Positions 49,501 to 63,138 of a stretch of 64,000 nt of DNA are shown in pieces. The stretch is from Caprimulgus europaeus (lineage: Eukaryota > Chordata > Aves > Caprimulgiformes > Caprimulgidae). The translations under genes were made by a program, and so were the position numbers. The stretch spans positions 16,569,165 through 16,633,164 of the forward strand of contig OU015538.1 in assembly GCA_907165065.1 (NCBI GenBank), in the 5' to 3' direction. The notes under the pieces were generated by a model. That model worked only from the letters and a program-made list of their open reading frames with translations. It did not search any database and was not told where the DNA came from. The number at the start of each line of letters is the position of its first letter. Position 1 is the first letter of the stretch.

Positions 49501-52500
49501 TATTTTTTTTCCTTAGGGAGGTGCAGAAAATGCCTTAATGGTATCTGATCACCTTTTTTCAAGGAGCTGCTTTTTCTGAATTACAGAAAATATAATTCAA
49601 TTAATATGCTTAAAAACTTAAGGGGCTGACATAGTTTTTAAAGATAGTATCCAGCCACAGAGTAGTAGCCATTTTTAAATATAGATCTGCTAAACTCATT
49701 ATTTGAATCAGACATCTTAAAAGGTGAAGTTGACTACGTATCTTCTTTCATCTCTAAAGCAACTTTGATTCATGTTTAATGATACACTTCTCCACAATAC
49801 TGTTTTTTCTTTCATGTACATTCTTTAGTCAAATATATATTTAAATGGAGGAATTATTTCTTTCTTTTAGGAAGTAACTTTGAAAGTAAAAGCAGCATTG
49901 ACTTACTGTGGTCATACCTGCAACTTGGATTCACATGCAGTATTTAATACTTATATTTTTATTGTAAGACCTGAAGACAAGTGCACAATCAAAAGTGAAA
50001 CCGCAAAGTAGGGATCACTGGTATAGTGAAATTACTGAGCTAGAACACAAAATTACTGATTGTGTATAAAGTGATTCATCTGGTCTTTGAAACTCTGGTC
50101 AACTGATAAAGCTAACAGACAATCTATGCAGATTTTCTAGTTTTGCAAATACTCAATATGGTCTCTGCAGGAAGTAGTCTCAGCTGGAATTAAAAATAAA
50201 TTGCTGGGGCAATTTTATCATGATAGGTTTTTTATAGAGAGATATTTAGTCCTAGTGCAACTACCAAATGCATGTTTGCATGCAGTTTGCAATGATTTTG
50301 TACAAGTTTCTTTGTAGTCAAAATCCGAGCGAGCAACAATCTGTAGTTGCTACTCAGGAGACTGTAAAGGGGAGAAAAGGGAGAACTTCTGCAAAAAGCT
50401 GCATGGGGTAAAAACTGTCAGGCTGACTTGAGGACAGACCAAGTTCAGATTACCTTTAGTCTTTTCAGTAGCTTTTAGCACCCAAGTCCTTTTCACAAAC
50501 TGGAAAAATTGATCCTCTGTCACATGTATCTTGTAACCACTTCAGTCTGAACTTCATAAAATATTTTAGTTCTTTTGTTCCCTGATAAGATCCAGAGCAA
50601 GTAGGGTGTTGATGCAGAGCTGAACACAAGCACAGGGGATGTGAAACTCTCCTTCCTTCCCTTTCAGCTTGACACTAAGTTTTTGGTAACTTGGCTATAC
50701 ATCCTTATTTTTTTCTGTGAAAATGTGGGACTGAACTTTGAAAGTTTATGTGAACTGAGCTGCCCCTTCAATCGCTTCTGAATGCCACCAGTATTTATAG
50801 TGCCTATTCCTAGTAAATTTGCTGTGTAATGTATCTGAAAGATTTAGTAATGAATGAAAAACCCCAATGAGAAACTTTAAAGAAGAATAGTGAAAGCATG
50901 TCTGGCTCAGAAAGCTTGAGGGAGGTGATTGAGGCTCCTGGGTTCTGATATTGGTAGGAATTTCATGTTTAACTTTTGCAAACAGAGGATTATACTGTTC
51001 CATCAAACTTGCATACCTTAATTAATAAAATTGTAGAATTATTCTTCTAGAAGACTTCTGGGGGAAAAAAAATGCTAGAAATAAATTAAAACACTGAAGT
51101 AAAGGTTTTGCATTGTTGCATCCTTTGCAGTTCTGGTGGAGGTAAGGTCTTCAGTTTCAAAATGGCTCTGATAAAAGGGTCTCCTCAGCCTCGAGTCAGA
51201 TAACAGTGAGAGAAGTGTAGAAGAAAAATAAGTTTTGAATTCTGTTATGTATACAGAGTTAGAGATAGTTGGGCAGCGAGTACCTGATAGCTTGCTTGTT
51301 TTGTCATTATGCCTTCATCCCTTCTCAAAGCTTTTCATTCAAGAAAGGAGTATTTTTAAATATGCTTTCTTCTCATCCAAAGAAACATGAGAAGATCTGC
51401 ACTCAGCTTCTTATGTCCTGTTCTTCTCATGTTCTGCATTGTTTCTTTTATTCTTAATTCAGGTGCCTTGCAGAAAAGGTTGGTTTGCAGATCTTCCTTC
51501 CAAACTACTGGTAGAGAACTGAATAGATGAAGGCTTCTAAACTATTTAATAATTTCTATTTACTATTTCAAACAAGTAGAACTACATTTAAATTAAAAAG
51601 AAAATGTATTGTAAGTATAGATACAGAAAACATATTAATGTATTGACCTCAGTTAAGTAATCTCTGAAATGTTTAATCTTCATTTAATTAAGCTGAAGAT
51701 ACTTGGTCTCTTACTTTGAGAATCAGAACAATATTTTAAAAGATTTGTTACAGCATCCATCCTTACCAAGTGCAACATAATGTAGCAACAAAGGTTTGGA
51801 CTTGCAAAGAGATCCTCGTGTTTTCAGTCTCCCCTAGAGAGACTATCTGAATATGATGTTATTTAGCATGAATTTTTATTATAACAATGTAAAGTTACTC
51901 CTGTAGGATAGATCATAAAGTAACTTGCTTCTTTACAGTAGGTAGATGCACAGTATGATTCATCAAAATGGCAAGTTCATAAAAATTCCTTCTTTCATTT
52001 TCAAACTTTAGTGGGTGTTAGAGAAGGTGGGAGCTGTTATTCTGCACAGTATGAACCTCTTGGAAATGCAGATGAAATGGAACCATTTAGGGCTAGGTAG
52101 GTTGGCTGCAAACCCTTATGGAGGTGGTAATGTAATCTTGCTTCTTGTACCTCCTGTTGATTTTTTTTTTTCTTTAAATTATTTTGTTCTTCCCTTGCCC
52201 CCCGTTTCCAACAGATATATAATGACTGAGGTGAAACAAGTATCTCCTCACAGCTGACCTGAATGGATTGCCACATCATTTTTTGGATTGGGTCTCTTGA
52301 GTATGACTTCTGTCGTGGATAATGTTCTGTAGCTAAATAGCAAGATATTCACCAGAAAATATAATTTAAATTAAGGAAGGGTGATGCTTATTCTGTTAAA
52401 TGTGCAAATGTTTATCAGTGAGAAGCTGATCATATTGAAGGGAACACTTGAGGAAAAGTCAGTGAGTGTGTGGAGAACGAGATGAATGCCTTGTGGGAAA

Positions 52501-53632
52501 GATGCAGAACATGATGAATTCCTTCCAACTTTCAAGTGAAACTGTTCAAAGATATGCTTAGTGAGAAGTGCAGTTAATAAACATCAGCCACTGATATCTT
52601 ATGTCTTTTAAAATGTGTCTTTGATTGTCATACAATGAAAGTCATTCTAAAGGTAGTAATTCTATTTAATTGTTTGTGTTGAAGTTTTTATGATGGTTGG
52701 GGTGAATGTTAGATACATTGTAACAGTCTCAATTACTTTCAAGCCTCCTACCTTAGTAACAAATTTGACTGAATACTTGGTCTGTCTTTTCATTTGATTT
52801 GTTTTGATTTTTTTTTCCTCCTGTGAAAACTGGAATTTTATCAAAAGTAAAATTTTCTGTATCTACATGGCAAAAGAGAAGAGCAGGGACCCTTCACTTT
52901 TATTCTTTGCATCAGCTGTTAGAAAGTAACAGCTTAAATGAGTTAATTTGTGAATATTGTAAACCTTCATTGTGTGCATTTTGGTGATCCAAAGGTATTT
53001 ACTATGTTCTTCTCCTGAAATGTCTCCACAAAGAGGTGCCAGTAAGGGCGTTGTTTAATTTTAATTTTACATTACACTTGCATTTGAACATAGACTGTTG
53101 TAACTTTTAGGGCTGTTAGGTATGGAAGAAGTGCAGGTCTCTTAAGCTGGCTGTTTTGTAAAAGCTAAATTAAAAGCAAGTGTGGAATTTTTAATATTTT
53201 GTTTATGTATTATCATGGCCACAGTTGTCCTTCTAAAGCTGATGAAGTTAAAACTAACATACACTACTCAGACTACTTATCAAAGCACGGTGCAAAGCCA
53301 TTTGCAATGGTTTGATCCTAAATTGTTTGTGACAGAAGGACATAATCATAATGCCAAACTGACTTGAATGCCTTCTCTGATGGAGCTTTTTTCTCACCTG
53401 TTACCAAGGCCCTGAGGTAGCTCACTTTTTTGGACTGCTGTGGACTTCCTCTTATTCACTCTCAAAGCACAAAAGCCACTCCTGTAGCATCTTTTCTCTT
53501 TGTGTGAACATAGCCCTTTTCTGGCTGCTGTTAAAAGTACCCATCCCCATCCTTACTCTGCAGACACAAGAGGAGTTTGGTGTATTTCAATCAGTCTTCC
53601 AAATAATTCTGCTAATAAAGGAAAGAAAGAAG

Positions 53633-53650
53633 AAAAAAAAAAAAAAAAAA
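53633..53650. repeat. Poly-A run, 18 A, in an A-rich tract
   Basis: Eighteen A, preceded by GAAAGAAAGAAG and followed by A/C-rich sequence to about 53680. It could be the worn tail of a retroposed copy, but no body is recognisable upstream. Confidence 0.8.
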
Positions 53651-54155
53651 CTACAAAAAAACAACAAAACCCCACAAAGTAAAACTTGGTCTTTGTGAAT
53701 ATCAGTTTAGGCAAGAGCTAATGAGATGAACTTGTGTGATTCATCAATGCTAGGTTTTTCAGATTTGTTCTTTAATTTGGAGACTAGAATAATTTTCAGG
53801 CCTGCTTGTGAAGACTTAAATGTTCTACCTCTGAAATGAATGAAATGCAATTCAGTCTCCATTACTCTTATTCATTTGAATCTGCTAAGACAGGAGCCAA
53901 TTAATGTTACAGATGATGCAATCAACTAGACTGAGACCACCGAAGAGTTTCATGTAGATCAGTGAAACATCCTGACTCCATAATGACCTCCTGTCACTTC
54001 TAGTGGTGATGTGACTGTACCGCTAGTTTTATAGAAGTGATAAGCTCTTTGATTCTGTTATCTTACTAGGACTTACAGCTTTCAGGTTCCTTGGAGTTAA
54101 TAGGCTCATAAGTATGTCTAGAAAAGGAAAAGTTTCAGAAAGTTTGCAGGTGGCT

Positions 54156-54176
54156 CATTATAACATTATTATAATG
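54156..54176. repeat. Short perfect inverted repeat
   Basis: CATTATAA and TTATAATG flank a 5-base spacer, giving an 8-bp AT-rich stem. This is small and most likely incidental. Confidence 0.5.
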
Positions 54177-57100
54177 ACCCCTGACAGAGTAGGAATAAAA
54201 GAGCTCTACTGTCTTAAGATCAGTAATAACTGCTCACTTAAACCAGTGTTTACTACTAAGTAACTTGCCACTAAACATGTGCAACTCTAATTTTCCACTT
54301 AATCATTTGCAGACATTTTTTAATAATTAGACATTTTCCGCAGCTTTTATTGCTAAGACTTAAAATGGATTCCTTACTGAATAAATAGTCTTAATTTTTC
54401 CTCCCTTTTAGTAATTTTAAGGAGACCATCCCTGGTAGCTGCTATTGTCTCTTAGATGTCTGTTTGGATGGACAGCTAGGCTACCCTTCCACACTTAGTG
54501 AGAAGTCTGTTTTTCACTTAGCCAATTTATGGTTTGTGGTTGAGAGTGTTGTTATTGTTCTGTATTTCCATTCAGGTTCCATTGTGATGTTGGTATTGTC
54601 ACTGCTTTCCTGCAGTGATGTAGAAGAGGCACTGTTTTGTGAGTGAGCAGCTGCTTAAAACCCTGTCAAAGACCAGCCTTTTATCATCTGTTGTAAGGTG
54701 ACTTACATATTACTAATGCCCACAAGACAAGTTAGACAGTGTTCTTATTTCAGTGTTCCTGAGGAGCCTCATGACATCATGTGGAAAACTTGCAGTCACC
54801 CAGTACATCTATACTTAGGATTGTGTTTTAGTATTCCTGAGGCACTTAAAATGGTTTATCTTTTTAGTTAAGGTGGAGTGATTTCATTCTTCTGTTTCCT
54901 ACTGTTTAATTATCACGATTCCTGTTTGGTGTAAGCCCTGAAGTGGATTTGTGTTTCAGTGATAGAATGAGGGCAGCAGTGGAAAACTGCACAGGCTTGT
55001 TTTTCTCTATGGACTTATAATAAACGACCACATGCTTGATACGGAAACTGGTTCTGTCTAGAATTAAAAATCCTCTGACAAGAACCTGTAGAGCTTAATT
55101 TTCTTTAAACTGTTAAATGGAAATCTGAACATAGGGAGTGTCTGTGGAAGGGGCTTTGAATGAAGCAATTAGCAGCAGAGCACCTACAGATTCAGGAGCT
55201 AATAGATTGTTATCTGCCACAATTTAAAATCCTGAAACCAAATAAAATTCTTAATGTGGCTTCTCATTCCTGTGTGCTGCTTGAGCAGTCTTTGCTAAAT
55301 TGTTCTGCACATAATTTAATGTTCATCCTTTTAACTTTGAAGGCATATTGCCAAAGAATTACTCATGTAGTTAAAGGAAAAAAAAAATCAGTGAGTGTAG
55401 CCCATAAATAAGCTATACAGTCATACTTCCCTTTCCAGGGTTTTCAAGAAATGATAAAGGATATACTCTTCAAAAATGCATTTACCAAAAAGAATCCTTT
55501 CAAATCATTTCTCATACATACAGCTATGGCTTTTAATGACTGTTGCAGTAAGCTTGGTAAATCACTTTCACTCTATTTTAAATGCATTTATACTTAAGTG
55601 TTCTTACTGTAAATTCCATTGCTGACTCTGGTTCTGATTGCTGGTGGTTAGCCTTTTAGGTGGAAATAATGCATTAGAGTTGGAAAGCAAGCTTAGTAAA
55701 GTGAGAAGCATCACAAGTGCTGTTTATTATAATAAATGTGATTTGAGAGCATACATGACAAGCAAGATATCATAATTAAACTATTCACTGCAAATTGTGG
55801 AAGATGCTTACTTTAGGACACCGTGCTTTTCCTAATGATGAAGGACTCGTTACTGGACAGCCTTGGACTGAAAGTTAATTGATATTCTTGTTTTCATTAT
55901 TATACTGAGATGAGGTATTTGCAGCGTTATATGTTTGTTTTATGTGTCTTAAATTCTACTGTTAATCTAAAAAGACACTTCAATTACGGATTATGTATTT
56001 GTGGCTAAATTTCAGACTGCTATTCCTAGAACCACATGATATACATCCAAAAGTAAAATTCAATGAACAAATCCCCAAAATATCAGCCTTTCCTTTTAGG
56101 GGCTAAGCAGACTTCCAATAAAAGTTTCTGTGTTTCTAGGTTCTGTCGAGCTGGATCACCCTTGGCATTGGAAGGTGTTTCCCAATTTCTCAATGGAAAA
56201 TCCCCTGCTGCAGTTTAACCCACTGCTATTGATAATGCACAAAAACAATATATACTTCCTTTTTGCAGCAACCTGTGATATATTTAGGCAGAATCATGTG
56301 CTTCCTTTTATTGACTTCTTTCTTGAAGAACAATCCAAATTACAAGTTAGTAATTAGATGTCTTCTCAGCATTTTTGGAGGAGAAATACTCTGAGGTGGT
56401 TCACTATACTTCCGTGTTGCTTGATGCTTGTCTGATTGCAGTGGTTGTTGGAAAACTTGAGACTTATTCTATCATGTAGTGAAAGATTAAATAAATTTCA
56501 AGTCCTTGGAGCCTCCTTAAGGTACCTCTTGTGTGATTATGAAAGTAGGATGAGGAGATTTTCAGTGGTTACTTGCATAAGAATTCTGAATGTTAAAAAG
56601 AAAAAAAGATGCTAAGGATGTGGGGTAGATTAGGATACAGAAGCAGCCCCTTCAGTTTGAGGGGTAATTGAATAAAAAGGAGAGAAGACAACATCAGTGG
56701 GAGCCTCCTGAGGATGTTGAGGGGGGAAAAGTGGAAGAGGCCAACATTTCTGGGTAGGTTTTTGTAATGGTTTTGTGCATTATATACATGAGACTCGAAT
56801 TACCAAATTCTGATTTATTTTTTTAATGTATGTTTGGTGATACAAAGCTCCATAAATGGAAGCAGAGAAAACATGCTTGGAATCAGTCTGATTTCCCAAA
56901 AAAACTTGACAAACATAGATGAGAAAACAACTGGTGCTAGACATATTGTGAAATTAATGTGCAATTAATAAATATTATTGGCTTCACTGAGCTTAATTTC
57001 CATGTAGGGGAGATCTCCAGCACGCTAATAAAAATACTTATTTCATGGAGGGAAAAGTAGCAAAATAAAGGAAATTATTTTTCTCCATTAAGTATACTGA

Positions 57101-58367
57101 AAGAATTTAACTATTTGAAATGATTCTAGAGACAAAACATATGCTTTAATGAGAGTACTTCTCTCACCTCTTGTCAAACACTTTTCTGTTAAAAAAAGAT
57201 CAGTGCAAAAAGACAGTAATTCAGAAAGACAAAGCTTAAAACATTTCTAAAGCCTACACGTTTGAGTTCTGTAATTCTTCCAAAATCACTAAATAGAACT
57301 TGACAGAGGCAAGATACTAAACTACCTTGAAAAATACTAAGCAATGCTGCATGTAAAGGAAGATTAAATAAAACTGCAATACAGAAATTCTATATTGGCT
57401 GAGATAAGAAGTTGCTTTCAAAAGCTGCATAAAATTGAAGCCATTAGCTTATATTTGCATTTAAGCAGTGGAGTTGTAAAGCTAAGCAGTTATGAAATTG
57501 TAAATTATAATCAGACAGGTAACTTTACACATTATAGGAAGACAGCTCAGTTTGAATGCAATGTTTGAGGAAACATTCGAAGAAATATTAAGAACTAGAG
57601 CAATAAAGTATTGGACTGTTGATATAATAGGCATTTGTGTCAGCATATGGAGGTTATGTTTGCAACTGGAAGCAGCCTTTTTTCCAGAAAATTTACCATC
57701 AATTTTCATGAACTAAAACATATTAATTCCACTAACATATTGCCAGCTTCTTCCTTCTTCATAGAAACTCATCGTTTCTGTCATTCATTTGTAGATATTT
57801 TTCAGTCCTTGCTATTATTTACTAAGAAATCAAGAGGAATCAAAATTATATGTTAATACATGCTCAGATAAGTGGGGGGTTTTGTTTGTTTTTTTTTTTC
57901 TTTTACTTACCCTGTAGCAAGTTTTGTTCTGGAATAAAAGAGAACTTCAAGCATTTGTTTCTCCTATCATAATGAGGCTTTTAAATTATAATCTAAATTA
58001 CACGAACTGGCTGAGAACTGCTCTTGGGGATTGTAAGAGTGTCACTCCCAATGACAACAGTGACACCAGCAGTCTGAAGGAGTGAGGCTGGATAGGTGGA
58101 TCTTGGTTATAGAATGAAATATTTTTCAAGTAGGGTGTGTTTTTTACTTCTGTCAAACGATGTCCAGTGTGGCTTGGATCAGGAGCAGTAGGTGTTTCGA
58201 TAACAACGAACTAAGGATGCCGTAGATGTAGACCTTTGTCACAATCGAGTGAAAAATAAATAAAATAACATGTATGATCATATGCATAGTACTTCAAATT
58301 TATCCAGAAAATGTTGTTCATCTTCAGACCCACAAATACAGTGATCCTTTGCAATTGCATTTTTCAG

Positions 58368-58430
58368 GTCAGCAAGGAGAACAGGCTGAGAGGACAAGAA
58401 CCAACCACAAGGAGAATATAACTTTGTCAG
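58368..58430 (+). other. Candidate 63-nt exon, function unknown
   Basis: An acceptor-like GCAATTGCATTTTTCAG precedes it and CAG followed by GTACAAG closes it. The length is a multiple of three, and one frame is open through both edges, reading QQGEQAERTRTNHKENITLS. The peptide is hydrophilic and exon-like, but I know no family with it. With no confirmed neighbouring exons it may be chance. Confidence 0.2.
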
Positions 58431-61400
58431 GTACAAGAAGTAGGGAAATGGACACAAGAGTTCAAGCTGTAAATGGAAATGAATGCTAATCATGTCTGTA
58501 GATTATTGCATTCAGAATTCCAGTTATAGTCTACTTTCCCACTAAGTTCTGATGCCAAAAAGACTTGAAGTAGTTCTTTAAATTGATCTTCACCACGACT
58601 GACAGCGAAATGTTCATGTGTGGCTAGAGTCAGCTGGAACCTCTTTTTGCCTATGGTTAAAGTGGTATCACCCAAGATAATTAATGAGGTTAGGGTAAAA
58701 GAGAACTTTTTCCTACTGAAAAAGTGTTAGTCCCATTTTTTCTCTCCACTTTTTACAAGTGTATACTGGATACACAATCCATGATTCAACTACTGCACTT
58801 GTTTTTAAGCTGTAATATCCTACGCAAAGCCAGTAAGTACAAAAATATGAATCTTAAAATTGTATTCTGATATTTGTGTTAAAAACTTTAGAACTGATAG
58901 ACCTGTTAAACTGAAATATCAGCCTTTCAACAGCAAGCACCTAGCTATAAGCTGAACTATTTCAGTAACTGTAAACATAATAAAAATCCTCATGATTAAT
59001 CTCTCAAAAGTTCACTTGAAACTCATAAGAAATACACTGAATCCAAAGGAATGAATAATCCTGCATTACTGATAAGAGCTAACTAATTTTTTTCAAGTGA
59101 CAAGAAGCAGCCATGTTTTGTTATATAAAACTTTTAAAATTTTAAATTATCAGCTTTAAAATAAAAGCCCAGGAACTTCTTCTGAACTGATAAAAATGCT
59201 TCCAAATTGAAAATATATTGAAGAGCCTTTTCAAGTTCGTGCATTTGTTCTTCTTGTAATATAGGAGTTGCTTCATTACTGGAGTATTTTGGTGAAAGGA
59301 TCAGTTAATAACTGTGAATTACCAGGATTTATACTTCAGTCTGACAAGTGAGCCACTTGGGGCTTATTGCTAGCTCCTCAGTCTGAGATGAGGAGAAGGA
59401 TTAGCTTTAAATTGGGTTAAAATTTCAACACTGAATCTTTTTGGCCACAATAGAGAAGAAACATATTCTGCTTATTTGACCTAATTTAAGTGGGGAAAAA
59501 AAGTATGTAATAATTTCCTGAAAGCTCTGGGAAAAGAAGATGCCTACTTATTTCAGAAATGGTGAATATGTGTTTGTAATTCAAAGAACCAAGTTTTCAT
59601 GGTAATGCAAGACAAATGTGAAAAGATGCAACTATAAAGGAAGTGGATATTAGCACAGAGGTGCAAAACAGTTCCTCTTCTTTAGATGATCCTTCATGCA
59701 AATGCCGTTTTTATGTAGCAAGCGTGGAACAACACAATAATAACTTTTCTTAGCAACACAAGATTAGTGAATGAGGCAGATTAATCACAAACAACTTGGT
59801 TACTTTGAACTATATTAGCAGCAATTGTTGATACTGCTGCAGTCTAGCCAGATGTTTGAATCCAGTGCTTAGTGTTCTGCTGAAGCAAACTTGCTTTTTG
59901 CAAAAAACTGTGCCAAGATTCTCAACAAGCAAATTAAATACTGAAGATGTTCCAGAAGACAATCAAACTTTAACTATGTGACCATTAGCAACTATTTTAG
60001 TGAAGTAGATTTAGCTCTGTGCAGTAGGACACTGCAGATGATATCCCTGCATTTAGGGTGGGAAGAGAACATTTACTTGAAACTAGTTCTAGTCTAGTCC
60101 TGTCGGTTCGAAACCCTTGTAGTGATGAGGATACATCAGGTGTGTTCCTTGAGCACAGCTTCTGCTATGACTTAAAAATAAGTCATTGAAAATAAGTTGC
60201 TGCTTTTTCAGTATAAAAATGTAGTATGTTTCAATACATCAAGTACATCATGGCATGCAAATTTGTACAGAAGGTAGAAACTGCTCCTTTTGATTTGCTT
60301 CTATTTAGAAAACAATGACGATGTAAAATAAAAGTGTAAGTAAATAAAGATTGTTACTCAAGATAAGAGCCACAGTTGAGATTGCAAACAAGCTGTCAGT
60401 AATGATAGCCAGGAGGAACTTCTATACTAGGTAAGCCCAAGTGAAAATGAGGATGCAGCAGACTGTTACTGGGGCCTTGTGGGTTTTCTCTAGAAAATGC
60501 ACATGATGGATTAAATTTTTGGGGGACTGGAATAATGAAAAAGTGCTTGCTTACTTGTTCAGTAACAGTTACTTATTATCTTGGTGACATGTTATGGGGA
60601 GGAAAATTGGATGAGCCCTGACGCTGCCACCTCATTACATACTTTATACTCTACTGAGAGATGAGGTCATAGGAATGTGTGCTGCTGGGAGGGGGTGTGA
60701 AGGATGGGCAGTGCAAGCAAAGAAAGGGAAACAATTAGGAAATTGAGAGGTAGTTTCAAACACTGTATATATTTGATTGTCACTTGCATACATATGAGTT
60801 CTGTCACTTCAGAATATAAACACAGCATCGTTATTGAGAATTGGAGTGTGTTCCTGCCATGAAGCGTGGAGCAAGGTCAAAAAGCAGAGTGACTTGAATT
60901 GTGCAAATTAGACAATGATTTTGAGGAATACATTGTGACATAGAGCTATCAAAAAACAGTAATTGATGAAAAGAGACCAAGGAAAAGGTTGTAACTGTAT
61001 ATTCTTAACTGGTTGGAGTTGTAAAACAGTGGAATAACTTAATTTTAATGAAGCAATAAGACTCCACAGAGGGTGATGGAACAGTCAAGTAAATAATGTC
61101 AGTTTAATAAGGTTCTAAAGGTTGCAGGCCTTGTTGTAAAGCTCCATTTTGCTCATCTCTGTGTGATGTGTATTTGTAGCAATGCTATTATGTCCTGGAG
61201 TACACTAATGATGTGGTGAAATTACAGAATAGGAATGTAGTGTTAACACAAAAGCAACTGTGAGGTCCAAATTTCGTAGCTCTTGACTACAATGTGGTTA
61301 AAAAATTAAAAATACATGAGCACTAAACTGTAGGAGGAATAAGCAGTACATAGCTGGTGGGAAGGTGCTCCATTTCCTTTACTGTGGTTCTGTCACACTG

Positions 61401-62452
61401 CTCTATTCTCTAAGGTGAACAAAGCTCTTCAACTCTCGAAATTTTATTCCAGAGTAGGATGGTGATGTGAAAGGAAAATTGCATGAGACACTAGAAAACA
61501 GTTACATTCATTAAGACAATGAAAATCCATGGTGCTAATCAAAGTACCTGTTAAGTGTGTGCTAGTCAACTAAGACTCTTGACATGAAATTAATCCAAGC
61601 AGAAATTCAGGTTTCTATGACCCGTGTGTCTTGTTGATGAGACCCCAAGCAAAAGAGATGGGGGAATAAATCAAGTGAATGATATCCAATTATGCTTTGG
61701 CCGTATATACTAATATACTGAATTATAGAATATGAATAGAAAAGTAGGGAGCATTAGTTTCAGCAAAATCAGTTTTCAGCACTTTTTTTTATATATATGC
61801 TGCTGCAATGCAACTATGAAGGAATTATGTGCTATAACTCACTGCTCTATTGTGTATCAAAACTAAAACCTTAAAAGATTTGTTAAGTTACCGCTACATG
61901 AAGTGAACTCTTTTCAAATTGGATGTAGTACATAACTGAGGAGGCATTTATTTACCAGTATGTCAAGCTATGCTTATTTTAATTAGAGTGTTTTTCTAGG
62001 AGTAAAAAGGAAATTAGAAATGTCAATAGTTTTCCCATTTATATTGATTCATAACTTCTAAGGTTGTGATATCTGGCTGAAAGACATAATTATGTCCCAT
62101 GTTACTATTGAATCTCTACATTTTTGTCTCATAACCACAACCAAATAAATCAGTCAGCTTAAAGTGCTTGAAGTTGATTTTCCCTCTCTTTGTTGTTTTA
62201 GGTCTTTTTTCTTTTGTTTCATCAACCGTGGGGTTTGTCTCTGAATTAATTTTTTTCTTCAGAATAACCTGTTTCCAAAGGGTTTTCTGAAATATTCATG
62301 GTCATATAGGAAAAGATTGCTGTAGTGTGTTTTTAAAAACAAGCAGATAGAAACTTTTAAAAAATGAAGATAGGGAATAAGTTATTTTAAAAAAATGTAT
62401 GTGTATTTGCTTCATCTTCTGAAAAAAAAATAAGTATTTGTCAAGTATTTTT

Positions 62453-62474
62453 CTTCAACATTTCTTCAACATTT
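62453..62474. repeat. 11-bp tandem duplication
   Basis: CTTCAACATTT occurs twice head to tail without mismatch, in AT-rich sequence. Confidence 0.75.
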
Positions 62475-63118
62475 CTATTTCACATTTTTAATAGTATCTA
62501 ATAAATTACAAAATATTTCACATCATGATGCATTATATTAATCCAGACTTCATTCTAAATCAGTGTGTTAATATATGTAGATATTTGCTCAGAGGGGGTG
62601 AGTGACATTGTGTATATTTCATATAGGTTTCAAAACAGCTGAAATCAGTTACTTATAGCTGAAAAAAGTAGCTCAACAGTGATGTCTCCTAACAAATGCA
62701 ATTAATCAGATGTTCTTTTGCAGAATAAGCAGTGTACAGAAACACATTTAACATGCAAAGAAATCTGTTGTGCACCTTGAAGTTTTAACTGAGATGATAA
62801 AGGGAATATACATCATAACAGTATTGATCATATGCTGACAACCTGCATAATTCTACTTCTTGGTATTTCATGCTTTAACATCTTTAAAACACTAATGGGA
62901 CACCCAGGGATCCAGCAGTGTTTTGCCAAGACTCAGTTATGAAGCATCTGCTGTGAATCACCCTTGCTCTAGTAAAGATGCAATCTGACAGTTTGCCATC
63001 AGCTTGTCCTTCTCAAAGTGACTTTAAAAATATTACAGGCTTCCATGTATGTGGTGCAGTGACTACAAAAAACCCAACAAAACCCCTATCATCTCTAGTG
63101 TGCTGAGTTGATTTAAAA

Positions 63119-63138
63119 ATATATATATATATATATAT
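63119..63138. repeat. (AT)10 microsatellite
   Basis: Ten AT units followed by TT and ATATAATT. Likely length-polymorphic and prone to cruciform extrusion. Confidence 0.85.

Noticed and set aside
53978..54012. Third possible CTCF site (CACTTCTAGTGGT)
   Set aside because: It matches only 11 of 14 core positions and lacks the GCC end, so it is below the level of the two sites I kept.
56139..56357. Exon-like frame after TGTTTCTAG
   Set aside because: The acceptor is fair, but no donor follows, and the hydrophobic peptide looks like translated AT-rich sequence.
60105..60116. tRNA-like B box (GGTTCGAAACCC)
   Set aside because: The word fits the TFIIIC B-box consensus, but there is no A box at tRNA spacing and the T-arm stem does not pair. 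It could be an isolated TFIIIC site, but a single 11-base match is not enough.
30945..62580. Shared CAGTGTGTTAATATAT word near 30948 and 62562
   Set aside because: A 16-base AT-rich identity is expected about once by chance in 64 kb.
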